The notes under the pieces: model-generated
Databases searched by the model: none
Told to the model about the DNA's origin: nothing
Seen by the model: only the letters and a program-made list of their open reading frames with translations
Shown here: positions 1 through 10,756 of the stretch, piece by piece
How the letters are laid out: every line of letters starts with the position of its first letter
Position numbering within the stretch: position 1 is the stretch's first letter
Made by a program: the position numbers and the translations under genes
Source of the DNA: Ianthella basta
Lineage: Eukaryota; Porifera; Demospongiae; Verongiida; Ianthellidae
Assembly (NCBI GenBank): GCA_964019415.1
Contig: OZ025885.1
Coordinates: 3,818,672-3,882,671, forward strand
DNA length: 64,000 bases
Reading direction: 5' to 3'

Positions 1-2398
1 CGCGCTGAAGCTATGGTATTACACGACATGAGCATACACAGGAGCACAAATCAAGCAGAGAATGTGCACTTTGGAGCAGCTTTGAAGGATAGCTATTTTT
101 ACTCTATACTGATTTGTTTGATTGAAAGGAAGAAGGATTTAGCAAGCCAGATTTCTTTAAGTACTGATAAACACGGATAGTTATTGTATCCCTAGATCGG
201 GCATAGTGTGTATGGCTACATCTGGGGGAGTGGTACATATTAATAGGGATATGAAACACACCAGGAAGGCATGGCTAGGGGCCCATAATTTATATACAGC
301 TACTTTGCCAAGAACGGGCTGGGCCCATGAATAATGTTCACTATACAATCTTATGTTGACATCAACAACAGTAGAGAAGAAAATGAATAGCTAACTGAAT
401 ATTACCCACTCTTGTTAAACTGTAGGGTAGCTGCACTGCTCCTTACTCTTGTCAACGTTTGGGATGGAAGACATCCACTGTTTGCCTAGTAAAGCTGAGT
501 GGGGTCTTGTATTCAAACTTGATCTGGTCGGTGAGTTGTACTTTAGTCAAATATAGTATCACATGCACCTTTAGTTACAAGTGTATAAGAAACTTGTTGT
601 TAGCATTGTTCTTTCCCATTCATCCATTGTTGTCTGATTAGTGCTTCTGGGCACAGCTGGTAGCTATAGCTATGTTGAAGGAATTGAGGGATGATGATTA
701 AAACCGCTGTTTAGCTAGCTGTATATAGCTATAATGCTTATAATATTATGCTCAGTCTACATATCTTCACATTAGGGCAATTACATGCAATCTGATGCAT
801 AGCACACAACCCATATACACTGGGGCAGATTGAGAAACCTTTATGACTGGTTTCCAACGCATAAAGGTATAGCTATAAGGAAGCATAGACATTATAAGAC
901 TGATACATGCAAATACTAGCCAGAGGTGATCTGACCAGTTTCTGGAAACCTTGGAAACACCCCTGGATCCGCCCTTGATACACATACAAAACTGCACACA
1001 TTGAAGATTTCTCCTGTCCTCTGTTAGTTGAGTGGCCTGCTGCTGGACCCGTCACCCTTAGGTTGACCAATCTTCCCAATGTACAGCCTGTTGCCAGCTA
1101 CGTAGTGTTGGACACCCTACAAAGGAAGACACTTCTGGGTCAATAAGGAAGGAGGGATTGTTCTGAAAATATGAGTCAGTAATTAGAATAGAAAGATGAA
1201 TCAATGTGAAACTGAACAAGAACTAGCACTTGCAGCAAGCCTTTCCAAAGCAGTGGTAGCTACAGACCATACTGGTTAACTGAGAACAGAGGTAAGCATA
1301 CTGCTACCTCATGATCAGCTGACAGTGCTACAAGCTACGTACCTGAGAATAATGCTTGCTCTTCATATACAAGGCATCACCACCAGCACAAAGGGAAAGA
1401 TATCATTTAGAAACACGAACTGTACTTTCTCCTCTTTACATGCTCATGATAGACATATCATAGTTATAACAAATAGGCAATTGGATTTTGATGGGGTGAA
1501 TGCGTTGAATTATCTACCCTTACATTGGATGATCTTTCTCCCAGAAGTAGTGTCTGCCTTGAGTTGTCTTCAGTTGCTGAGTGCATGGAAAATGCATGGA
1601 AGGCATGCTCAGTTCTAAATTGCTATCAAGGCAAGTGTCCATGCAAGATCAATGATGATGTCTAGGACTTCACTGTGTGGAGTAATGGTAACCTCTTGTG
1701 GACCACTGGAACATGGCAGGGCATGTTCTGTGGTGATTTTGGTGTCATAGACATATCCTTCAGGAAATTGGGTATGCGCTAGTTGTACTGGAGGCAGAGG
1801 CATAGTGGAAATGCACCTTTGTGCACTACAAGCTAATCTGTGAAGGTACTGTTACATGTTACTCGGCTATAGGTTATCTTTCCATTAGCAAATTCATCTG
1901 CTCAGTTAGTGCTTCAACTTCATTCGTCTTCTGCATTAATTATTCTCCTTAGCTAAGGGCCATTTTCACCAACACAAAGTTAAGTTGCTGCTGTCGGGTG
2001 TCACCTAGATCACCATACCGCTACATTATGTGGATAAATAGTGAAGCCAGGGATGTTGGCAGTCTCAGGAGAAATTGTGTTCACTGCCATTGTTGCATTC
2101 ACCAATCTCAGGCCTCCAAGGCTAACTGGTTGTAATGAGTTCGATTCGGAAAACATTCCATGTCAGATTGTCCATCCAGTTATGTCTGGCAGAAACTAGT
2201 TAACCTAATAATTTTGCTGGTCATAAGATTAATGTTGCAGTTCACCCATTCCCTATTTGGGCACGCGACTCAGCCATTTCACATGCGCGTACTTTACAGG
2301 CTACCACACTTGACTGCCTTCCTTCAGACTGTACACAACTCGCTCATTCTTCAACCGTGCCTGCCCCAAAGTTACTTTGTCTTGTCAGCGGATCTGCC
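1..2398. other. 5' flank, no confident gene
   Basis: I see no gene here that I can support. A minus-strand open stretch at 1615-1803 (62 residues, ending VLDIIIDLAWTLALIAI) reads somewhat protein-like but has no recognisable family and no clear splice borders. The stretch from about 2260 onward becomes relatively CpG-rich, which would suit a promoter for the NLR gene that follows. Confidence 0.4.
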
Positions 2399-2429
2399 AT
2401 GGCCCACCAGCACACAACTTCAACAGACG
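2399..2429 (+). CDS. tentative NLR exon 1 (start codon exon)
   Basis: An ATG in a good context (ccATGG) opens ten codons, MAHQHTTSTD, and is followed by a GTGCGT donor in phase 1. The next candidate exon (4339-4448) starts in phase 1 and ends in phase 0, and the NACHT exon starts in phase 0, so the three join without breaking frame. The exon lies at the start of a CpG-rich patch (about 2260-2720). No homology supports it: the call rests on phase and splice signals only, so it could be coincidence. Confidence 0.28.
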
Positions 2430-2916
2430 GTGCGTGTGAGAACCAATATAGCTAACTGTGTTTGCGTGCGTGCGTACGCGGGTACTTGTCATAAAGAAGC
2501 TGATTATCACATACAGATAACGATAGCTTTAATGGTTTCAATAGGGTATATCACCATGTGAAAGAACGGGACTGGCCAGAGTACGTGATTCGCAAGCGGC
2601 AGCGGCTTTTGTGTGACTACAACGAAAATGTTCTGTTTCCACAAGAATCTGTCTGTTTAGTGGCTAATTTGGACTTGCGGTTAGGAAGAGAATGCGTAGG
2701 CTTTGCGCGCTCTTTATGTCGCGTTCATATACCGTACCCTGGCTGATATATTCCCCTCGATCCCATGATTGTGCCACATTCTAACTCCTACTTCACACAA
2801 AGAATTACTTGGTTCTTTCAAATGGTATTTTGCTATAAGGATATCTTGGCTGCTTCTCCAGTCATTTAATGTCTATCGCATTCTATGATTTTGTAAACGA
2901 TCATTGCTATGTTGCT

Positions 2917-3098
2917 CAATGTAGGCGACTAGACATGAGCAGTGACATAGCATGATCGATCAGCAACTGATTGCAGGATGCTTCCACCACAAGGGCCTTT
3001 GTCAGCTGCATACAAACTGTGTTGTATGCAGCTGACGATTGCCTCAGTTGATAATTGATCCTGCTATGTTACTGCTCACAGTCTATTTGCCTACATTG
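2917..3098. repeat. imperfect foldback (hairpin) element, 182 bp
   Basis: The two halves are inverted copies. The centre is a perfect 15-bp arm (gtcagctgcatacaa) with a 6-bp loop, and the pairing continues outward imperfectly for about 90 bp per side (caatgtaggc at the left end matches gcctacattg at the right end). It lies in the first putative NLR intron. It is most likely a MITE or foldback remnant; a transcribed hairpin is possible. Confidence 0.65.
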
Positions 3099-4338
3099 CA
3101 TTCTACACCACTAGTAGTGGTAAGTTAACTATGATAAGGGCCAAAGTCACTGAGTACCATCACAGACGCTTAATTCACTGCTAATTGCATAGTGAGAGCC
3201 TAGCAGTGTTGACACCTGTAAATGTGAATTCCTGTGTTGCCATAGCTATGTATGTATGTGGTGTTCTGTGACATGTATGCAATATTTGAGACATGAGACA
3301 GGAATTGTCATTGCATGTCACATCAGGCACCTGTGCATGTGACCTGTGTACGTGATCTAGGAAAAGTAACTTACTTGTTACTTATTGAGTGTTTTTTTAT
3401 TGTATCTTAAGTTAGACTCACATACAATTGTACTCATGCGCAGTTGTGACCTCGTGTGTCTTAGCAGTGTGCCAGGTTTGGCTTTGCTCTCTTTGCTGAA
3501 TGCATGTGTTGTTGAATCATGGTCTGTTGAATGTGTGCAAACTTATCATAATTATTGTGACTGAAGTTGATACTACAAAGACGCTGCATAAAATGCAGAG
3601 AAGGAAGAATTAGCGGAAGAAAGGGACAGAGCTGAAATCAATGTCAATTGCAAACTGCTAATTAAGTTCTAAGGATATTGGTGTATTCCACCTTGCTCAA
3701 ATGAATTGCTGTCTTTTTGTATATAACCCTTTTCACTTCAACCACACATTGTGCAGCAAAACTGAAATCTGCCAAGGCACAATATATCGTGATTGTATGC
3801 TCCATGCACTAACCTGCATGGTGCATTGCATCTGCCCATATCTACAGTGATGGTTGTAATGTTCTGCACACTCTGCTATTTCTTGGAACAGCCGCTCATG
3901 CAATGCACTTGTCACCAGACAGGTCCAACAACAATCATTGACAAAGGAACAAAGGACAAAATTAAGGCAGGGTGCAATCATGTGACTATCACAAAGTTCC
4001 TAAAAATAGTACAGCATATGTAAGAATAATATTACTAATGCATTGCACTACAGAAACACAGCCATAATAATAGCATAATAATAATAAACAGCAATAAACA
4101 GCAATAATTAACTACCAACTACCCAGTCACTGCAATGGAGATTGACTTGTACTATTCTAGTTTATGCTTCAAACGTTGCCTTGAACTAATGTTCGAGGCA
4201 AATGAGACATGGCCTATACAGTAATGCCAATGTTTTTAGGTTCTAATGAACAATATTTGGGAATATAGCTAAGCCTTATAAAAATGTATGTTTGCAGCCC
4301 TAGGATTTGCATCTATTCCTTCTTATATATCCATGCAG
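3099..4338. other. intron/intergenic, nothing recognised
   Basis: This stretch is AT-rich, with scattered stops in all frames and short simple-sequence tracts (for example ataataata near 4065-4110). I find no supportable gene or RNA. If the tentative exons on either side are real, it is part of the first NLR intron. Confidence 0.4.
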
Positions 4339-4448
4339 AGTCTTATGTGAGCAACAGCAGTAACTGTTCTGTCACCGTTGTTGGGAACAATCTTACTGAG
4401 AGTAACTTGAGCATTACTGTCAATGTCCCAGGGAGTGGGGCCAGCCAG
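4339..4448 (+). CDS. tentative NLR exon 2
   Basis: It is bounded by an acceptor (tatatccatgcag) and a strong donor (CAG|GTGAGT), starts in phase 1 and ends in phase 0. The 37-residue product begins ESYVSNSSNC and is Ser/Thr/Asn-rich, with several N-x-S/T sites and alternating hydrophobic residues like a beta-strand segment. I recognise no domain; it does not look like a DEATH or CARD module. Its phases join the start exon at 2399 and the NACHT exon at 6836, so it may be the N-terminal linker of the NLR. It could also belong to something else or be spurious. Confidence 0.33.
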
Positions 4449-4811
4449 GTGAGTTACATTTACCATAATACCATCTGCTATGTGCATAAATTTGCACTCT
4501 GGAGCAATACATAGGACGGGATGTGCACAGTGAAGTGGTGTTTGACATGGTGCATGGCCTGAGGAAGGACTAAGAATGGCCTGCTGTATGCATGTGCCAT
4601 CACCACTCAATACAGTTACATCGATTGTCCTCCAGTATAAGTCTCATGCTTACACATCTTCAGGTGTGTTTGACATGAATTCAGACCATGCACACCTCTT
4701 GTGAAGACCCGGAATATAAATACCGTATTATTAATAATAATAGCTATGTACACAGTCATGGATATACATACATGCAGTGCATAGCTCACTATGATTTATA
4801 ATACCATTACT

Positions 4812-5213
4812 AGCTAAACAAAAGACAACGTTGTGAACTAAACATGGCAGGAAAGAGAAGGGGGAGGGAAAAAATGGCAGTGAACCAAACTAGGGCCAAC
4901 GACCTCCAGACTTTTAGCTAACCTTTTGGCAGCCGAACCACTGGTCACTGCCAACAGCCATCGACCCACCCCCTCCTTAAGTACCAATGTGGGAGTGCTC
5001 TATTCAGAGCATCCTTTGAAACTTCCACACGGTCACCGGGGAATCGACTAACCAGTGCACTACTGAAATGCTGATGGAGATGGTCTATGTACCATGGTGG
5101 AAAGAGAGGGGGAGGGGGAAAATGGCAGTGCATGCCATTGCTACCACTGTCATTTTTTCCCTCCCCCTCTCTTTCTTACCATGTGTAGTTCACAACGTTG
5201 TATTTTGTTTGCG
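4812..5213. mobile_element. MITE-like element with long terminal inverted repeats
   Basis: The left end (about 4812-4884) and right end (about 5142-5213) are near-perfect inverted copies of about 70 bp. Both contain a purine-rich block (gaaagagaggggga type) and the motif acaacgttgtgaact. A further partial copy of the purine-rich block lies inside at 5092-5130. No transposase ORF is present, so the element is non-autonomous. It sits in the presumed NLR intron between 4449 and 6835. I could not fix a target-site duplication. Confidence 0.6.
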
Positions 5214-6835
5214 TTAACCATAGTACATAGACCATCTTCACCATTACTAGCTTCGTACCTGATCCTGTCTGCCAGGCCGCCATTCCATTAATTCACTGCG
5301 TGAAAGAAACTTTAATATGAAATGATGTCCGCCAGACAGGGTCACCTTATAAACCATCACTGCACCTGTCCTATAATGTACTGTTTAATTTATTGCAGTG
5401 TATCTGTCATGATCAATTCCTCCTATTGATCAACTTTCTGTCAGTAATGCAGCAGCCATCATTGATTTAAGCAGCCCAATACTGTTGGGTGATAAGACAG
5501 CACTTGCAATTCTGTTTACATATATAATGAAATAGGAAATTAAGTGAAGAAACTATGTATGCATGTCAATTGCTCTCCTTGACCTGGACTGCATGGCGGA
5601 GTAGTCTGTCTATCTTAGAGGATGTCTGCATGAAGCAAATGCCATCAAATTGACTGTCTTTTGAGATTACAATAAGAATAGTTATTCAAGTAGCTTCATT
5701 TTTTACACTATGATGCAAGGTAGCATAGGTAGAAAGAAGACATAGCACATACACTATGCATCCTCAGCTTTTCCATGTGGCATGTGCAAACCATCCAGAT
5801 ATGTCAAAGGCATGGTTCCTTCTTCAGGTGGATTCTCCAATTTTCCACTTTGAGGCATGCACACATTGCAGTTACAACCTGTAGACTACAGGCAACATTG
5901 ATATCTTACTTAGCAGCTGTGCAAGGCTTGGATCATTTGTAACTGTTTGTTGTACAATTTGTGCAAATTTGTACTTGTCTCCTGTTACAGTAGTATAATA
6001 ATAATTATGTTCATACCTCAATAAGCAGCTATCCAAACTTTTGTTCAACTTGTGTAACTTGTACACACTTCCTATTACATTGACTTGTATGCTTGTACAT
6101 GAAACAGTTGCACCTGGCCACGTACACTTTGGACCACTATTAAACCTGCATACAACAAGCCAGTACAGCATGTCATGACCGTCGTATGTTTACATGGCTA
6201 GAACATCTGTGGACATTCTATGACACTGCCATCATCACTATCTACTGCTATGCTAACTGGAGATCCATTTGCCAGTATATATATACAAAGTTGGCCAGAA
6301 TAATACTGGGTATGTATTTCTATACAAAACCAGCAGATTCAGTATTACAATTTTGCCTTGATAACTCTCAGCGGAAATGGACATTTGTGTGTCAGTAGAT
6401 TTGCCACTGCTGACGAAGGTAGTATTCAGCTGCTGAAACATTTGGTGCAATAAAATCTCTGGCTAATTATATAGAGACTTAGAGAGAACTACAGTACCTA
6501 TCGAGTATTGTTTAGAGGATTCCTTTGTAAACAATACCACAGGCTGTTTGCAGCCAAGGTGTTTAGATTCTACACTGTGAACCACCTATGTGTAGATACA
6601 GAGTTATGCCATCTACATTCCACAATCCTCCAAGAACTGAGGAATCGCTACATTCTAAATTCTTTGAGGCCATTATTCTACAACATGCTAGCCACTTACT
6701 GAACCTGCACAGTAAACTGAAGCAATGTGCAATGTGTTTCTTCTAGTGTCATACTGTCTATGTAACCGTACATGTGTTGCTTGCATGCCCATCACCATTA
6801 TTTTATGTAAGCTTTCCTGTATTTTCCATTCACAG
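5214..6835. other. intron, nothing firm
   Basis: This is probably the NLR intron before the NACHT exon. A minus-strand open stretch of 99 residues (5872-6171) contains a protein-like segment (GDKYKFAQIVQQTVTNDPSL) but has no recognised family. A branch/acceptor region (tttccattcacag) ends it at 6835. Confidence 0.4.
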
Positions 6836-8535
6836 GTACCTGCATCAGACACTGTGCTCCTTAAGGAAACAGCATATGATAAATATCGACAATTCAAACT
6901 GGGTGAAGTAGCAAAGGCAAGCATGGAGTATGTAAATTTAGATATACTTGAGCAGCCACCTGTGCCAATAACAGAGGATACGATTCAGCAATTCAAAGAC
7001 TGTGGCCCTCGGGTAGCAGGTGATAAGGCATCGCACATGACTCCAGTTGACCTTCTCAAGAAAGGCAGTGAGCGCATTCGTGTGGTGTATGGACAGGCAG
7101 GTTGCGGGAAGACCACTATGCTACAGCACATGTGCAAAGCACTTTCATGTGGTGAGGCTGAGAGTGATTTCGAGCTGGTTCTTTCCACTGCGAGAGAAAT
7201 CTGTATCCAGTGCAGGTGATCTCCAGGGCCTATTGAAATACTATGGGAGCCAGGACAGCCGTCTAGACCACAGTGGCTTGGCACAGGCTTTGGTGGAGAG
7301 CAAAGGAAAGGATGTCCTCTTAGTATTTGATGGTGCAGATGAGGTAAAGGATCTGTTGAGGCCATTCCCTGAAGTCATTATCAAGAGTCTCCTTAAAGGT
7401 GACCTACTTTCTGAAGCTCACATTATTGTGTCCTCACGCCCCGGTGCCTGCCCTTCTCTCCAAGAGCACAGTGCCACTTTCTATGTGGTGCAAGGGTTTG
7501 ATCACACTGCTGTCACCACATATGTTAAAAGGTTCTTTAAGGCTGACCCTACTACCGCCGATAAGATGCTGTCAGATCTAGCAACCCGCCCTGACCTGAT
7601 GGGAGGAGCATATATCCCCATGAATTGCTTCATCTTTTGTTCCATCTTTGAAAAGGCCTCATCCTTTCCTGCCACAATGACTGCCTGCTACCAGGAATTT
7701 GTATGTCAGATGATCTACCGCGAGTGTCACAGCAAAGGCATGCAGCTGTATCTACCCCGTTCCCTAAAGGATTACCCCAAAAATGACCAAATTCTTCTTC
7801 AGTCTTTGGGTAAGCTCTCTTTTGATGGTCTGTGCCGGAGTACCCCTACAATGATTTTTGATGAGGCTCGTGTTCGTTCCTACATTCCTGAAGAACTCCT
7901 GCCCCCCAGTGCTCCAATTGATGAATGCTTCTTCAAGGGCCTTATTCATATGCATTCCAGCCAGTGTGGATACGAGCCTGTGCATTTATTCTCATTTCTG
8001 CACCGCACCCAGCAAGAATTCTTTGCAGCACTACACTTGAGTCAATTGGAGGAAGATGAGCAAGCGGAATTTTGGAAGAAGAATCTTTTCATTATTTTCT
8101 TTTCAGTGGTACTTCGATTTTATGCAGGCCTGACTAGCCTCAGGCATCCCCAGGTAGCTGAGCTGATCTGCTGTGCACTCAACGGAGCTGCAGAAGGTGG
8201 CGACAATTCGGCCTTGATCTGCAAATGTACTGATGAAGACCCTCGCCTTGTCCTGCTCTTTCACGTTCTGCATGAATCTCAGAATACCGACATCATAAAG
8301 AAGGTTATGCAGGATATCACACCATCACTCAAGATGTACAATATGTTTCTTTCTCCATTGGACACAATGGCTATTGCGTATTGCCTCAGGCAGCACTCCC
8401 AGCCAAAGCAGCTCATGATCAATGTTGAAAGTTGCACCCTCCTATCAGCACAATGCCTATACCACCTAGAATCTCTGTCCAACTGTCAATTTGGAAACAT
8501 TCTACGCCTAGATTGTGAAGAATTATCAGCTAATG
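6836..8535 (+). CDS. NLR gene, NACHT exon (frameshifted)
   Basis: This exon encodes the central NTPase of a NOD-like receptor, a cytosolic innate-immune sensor family. After the acceptor at 6835 it starts in phase 0 (VPASDTV). The Walker A loop GQAGCGKT lies at about 7090-7113. Walker B LLVFDGADE lies at about 7318-7344, the sensor-like SSRP at about 7431-7442, and the NLR-typical motif FLHRTQQEFFAALHLSQL at about 7995-8049, followed by a helical linker. The exon ends in phase 1 at a GTGAGT donor (8536). Walker A and Walker B are in different frames: the shift is near 7178, where reading has to skip one base. This means a one-base insertion or two-base deletion, so the gene is either a recent pseudogene or carries a sequencing/assembly error. 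No CARD, DEATH or PYD module is visible upstream. Family assignment is firm; functionality is not. Confidence 0.9.
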
Positions 8536-8582
8536 GTGAGTCTGATGACCAATTATTGCATAGTAATAGTCAGGGCCATACC

Positions 8583-8870
8583 AAGTCTAACGGAACTCAC
8601 GGCTCAGAAGAAATGTAGGTGAGGAAGGGAAAATTGGCACCAACTGACATTGAACCGGGACAACTTACGTATGCCCTATCGCAGGGGTTCAGCAGCACAA
8701 GCTAACCAACCAGGGCATGAAATTCGCCCTTTGCCCACAGCCTGTTTGGTTGGTTTGGGCTGCTGTAACCCTACAATATGGCATAGGTTGTCTCAGGTTC
8801 GATGCCGGTGCTGATTTCCCTTCCTTGGATCCATTTCATTCGAGTCGTGATTTACATTGACCTGACTTGA
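8583..8870. mobile_element. foldback element with tRNA-like B-box motifs
   Basis: The left arm (about 8583-8720) and right arm (about 8745-8870) are imperfect inverted copies. The left arm reads aagggaaaattggcacc where the right arm's complement reads aagggaaatcagcacc. The right arm contains ggttcgatgcc, a good match to a pol III B box, and the left arm carries a B-box-like sequence on the opposite strand. It lies just after the NACHT exon donor, so it is intronic. A tRNA-derived SINE pair or foldback MITE is likely. Confidence 0.5.
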
Positions 8871-9656
8871 CATAGTAAAAATCAATTTGTTTATCTTACA
8901 TACAAATTAAAGCCATAGTAAACATGCAGTTTGCCTAGTTCAGTTTGGCCAGACCTACGCTATAAGTTTAATAACACTTAACTAAACTTTCTCAAGCATG
9001 CATAATGCATCCTTCAAGTGGCTCACACATTTTCCAGAGGGAGACAAAGTATCAGAGCTGGCCAGATGGAATAAGCTATGATTTCAACCAGATTAGACTA
9101 CAATTCAAGTTCACAATTACTAAGAATGTGCAATTTGTAACAACCAATTAATTCCAGTATTACCAGAAACTGATCTATGTAAGTTGTTTCACTTTCTGAA
9201 TATTTTGCACAAAGAAACATTCTAATGCCTACCCTAGCTATTCATAATCCATTTTCATGGCATGAATGACGGATAACGCAGCAAAACAATAAATGAGAGG
9301 CAATGTTGACTGTGTGCATTTTGAAATCAAACATTGCCTAGTTAGCAGACTAGGCCAAAATTGTTCATTCCTAATGCTGCATGGATCAGACTTTTATAGA
9401 CATAATTCAATATTCCATGATTAACATGCCCACTGGAGCTGCATGCCCCGCTGCTGGCTGCCCAGGCCATGGCCTGACCAGATATTTTAGGGCTGGCCAT
9501 TTCTTATAGCTAAGGTACTTCCTGGTCTGTTCACGCAACCATCTCAGAGATGGTTTGCTGATAGGCATAAGCATTTTGGCTTGGCCTAACCATTGACAGT
9601 GCTTCCTCCAGGCCTGATTATAATGTGCTGGATTTGTGTACTTCCTTGAACATTAG

Positions 9657-9781
9657 ATGCTAAGACACTGTCTGACCTACCACAGTCAGAACTACACCTC
9701 TGGGTGACTCACACTGACCCCAGTGTTTTCAGTCTCACTGGCGTGAACAAGTTGACTCTCACTGTCCGCAGCAATCTGAAG
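9657..9781 (+). CDS. NLR LRR exon a, unit U1
   Basis: Acceptor cattag; the first base pair completes the phase-1 codon left by the NACHT exon (G|AT, Asp). It encodes 42 residues from DAKTLSDLPQSE to LTVRSNLK, with the spacing of an LRR strand-turn. The donor is AAG|GCAAGT, that is a GC-AG intron, leaving phase 0. The intron that follows (9782-12988) contains the complete GNAT gene. Confidence 0.72.
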
Positions 9782-10756
9782 GCAAGTACAAATTGTAATG
9801 GTGCTTACTTTTTCTTGGCACACATTGCTCTCATTATTTCTCTACAAACCTTATTTGTTTCATCAGAAATGCAGGTTTATTCCCAAACTCTGCAAATATC
9901 AAGGGCGTAGGCAATAAATTTAAAAGGGGATTTCCAGTTTAGGGTTACAGCTTACTTCAGCATTATGACATCATATCTCACCACAAAAATGGCTGCCTCA
10001 CGCTAGGGTAAAATGTTATGGCAGCTGAGGTCATAGGAAAATGCTGTAAAGGCAAGCAGATGCTGTCTTTTACTCTGCACCAGAAGCAAAAGTGATCCGG
10101 CCAGTAGCAATGCCAGATCATCCTCTAGTGTGTAGCTCTCTCTTTGACTTTGTTGTCCTTGTAGCTGGTTACTTAGCTAGCCAGTTAGCTAGCTACTTGA
10201 AAGGGGAGTTCTGAAATCCCTGGAAACTTACTTATTATGCCCCAGCCTATTACATGGCATTACAGTGTCTATAGTACCTGAAAGGGGCGTATATTATATT
10301 TCGATGCTTGCAATGGATCATAAATGGGGTAATAGCTAGACGTATACACACTATGACACCATGATTGCAAGTTAAATGCTTTGCACTGCTACTCTCCGAT
10401 GTCATCTAGCTCGACCTAGATGTAGTCATCTTGGGCGCAGCCAGAAAGATGAACAAAAGCAATACTTCACTGAACGACACCATTTTCCGAAACTGGATTT
10501 TAATACGTACATGACGTCACACATTTATCGCCGTGTAAGCATGTGAACGCAAATCTGGGTCGAACCTGGATAACAATTCTGGGTTAATTGTCTGTGTGAA
10601 AAAGGGGTGTAACTGTGCCGACCACAGCCTGGCAGGTGAAATTTGGAAGCTGTCAGCCATGAACCTGTCTCTCCAGTGAAGTATATTGCCCTCCTCCTGA
10701 AATAGCTGTCATCAGCTGTCACAAGAAGAACAGTTCCAAAGTGAGAAGGACTCAGA
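9782..10756. other. upstream region of GNAT copy 1 inside NLR intron
   Basis: No gene. It contains a short palindromic tract of repeated tagctagctac (about 10155-10200) conserved in all units, and a U1-specific block at 10211-10435 that is missing from U2-U5. The promoter of the nested GNAT gene presumably lies here, but I see no clear TATA box. Confidence 0.4.

Noticed and set aside
2160-2746. Two plus-strand ORFs of 133 and 62 codons
   Set aside because: No family, no splice logic, and in a CpG-rich patch that makes chance ORFs likely; only the short ATG exon at 2399 has phase support.
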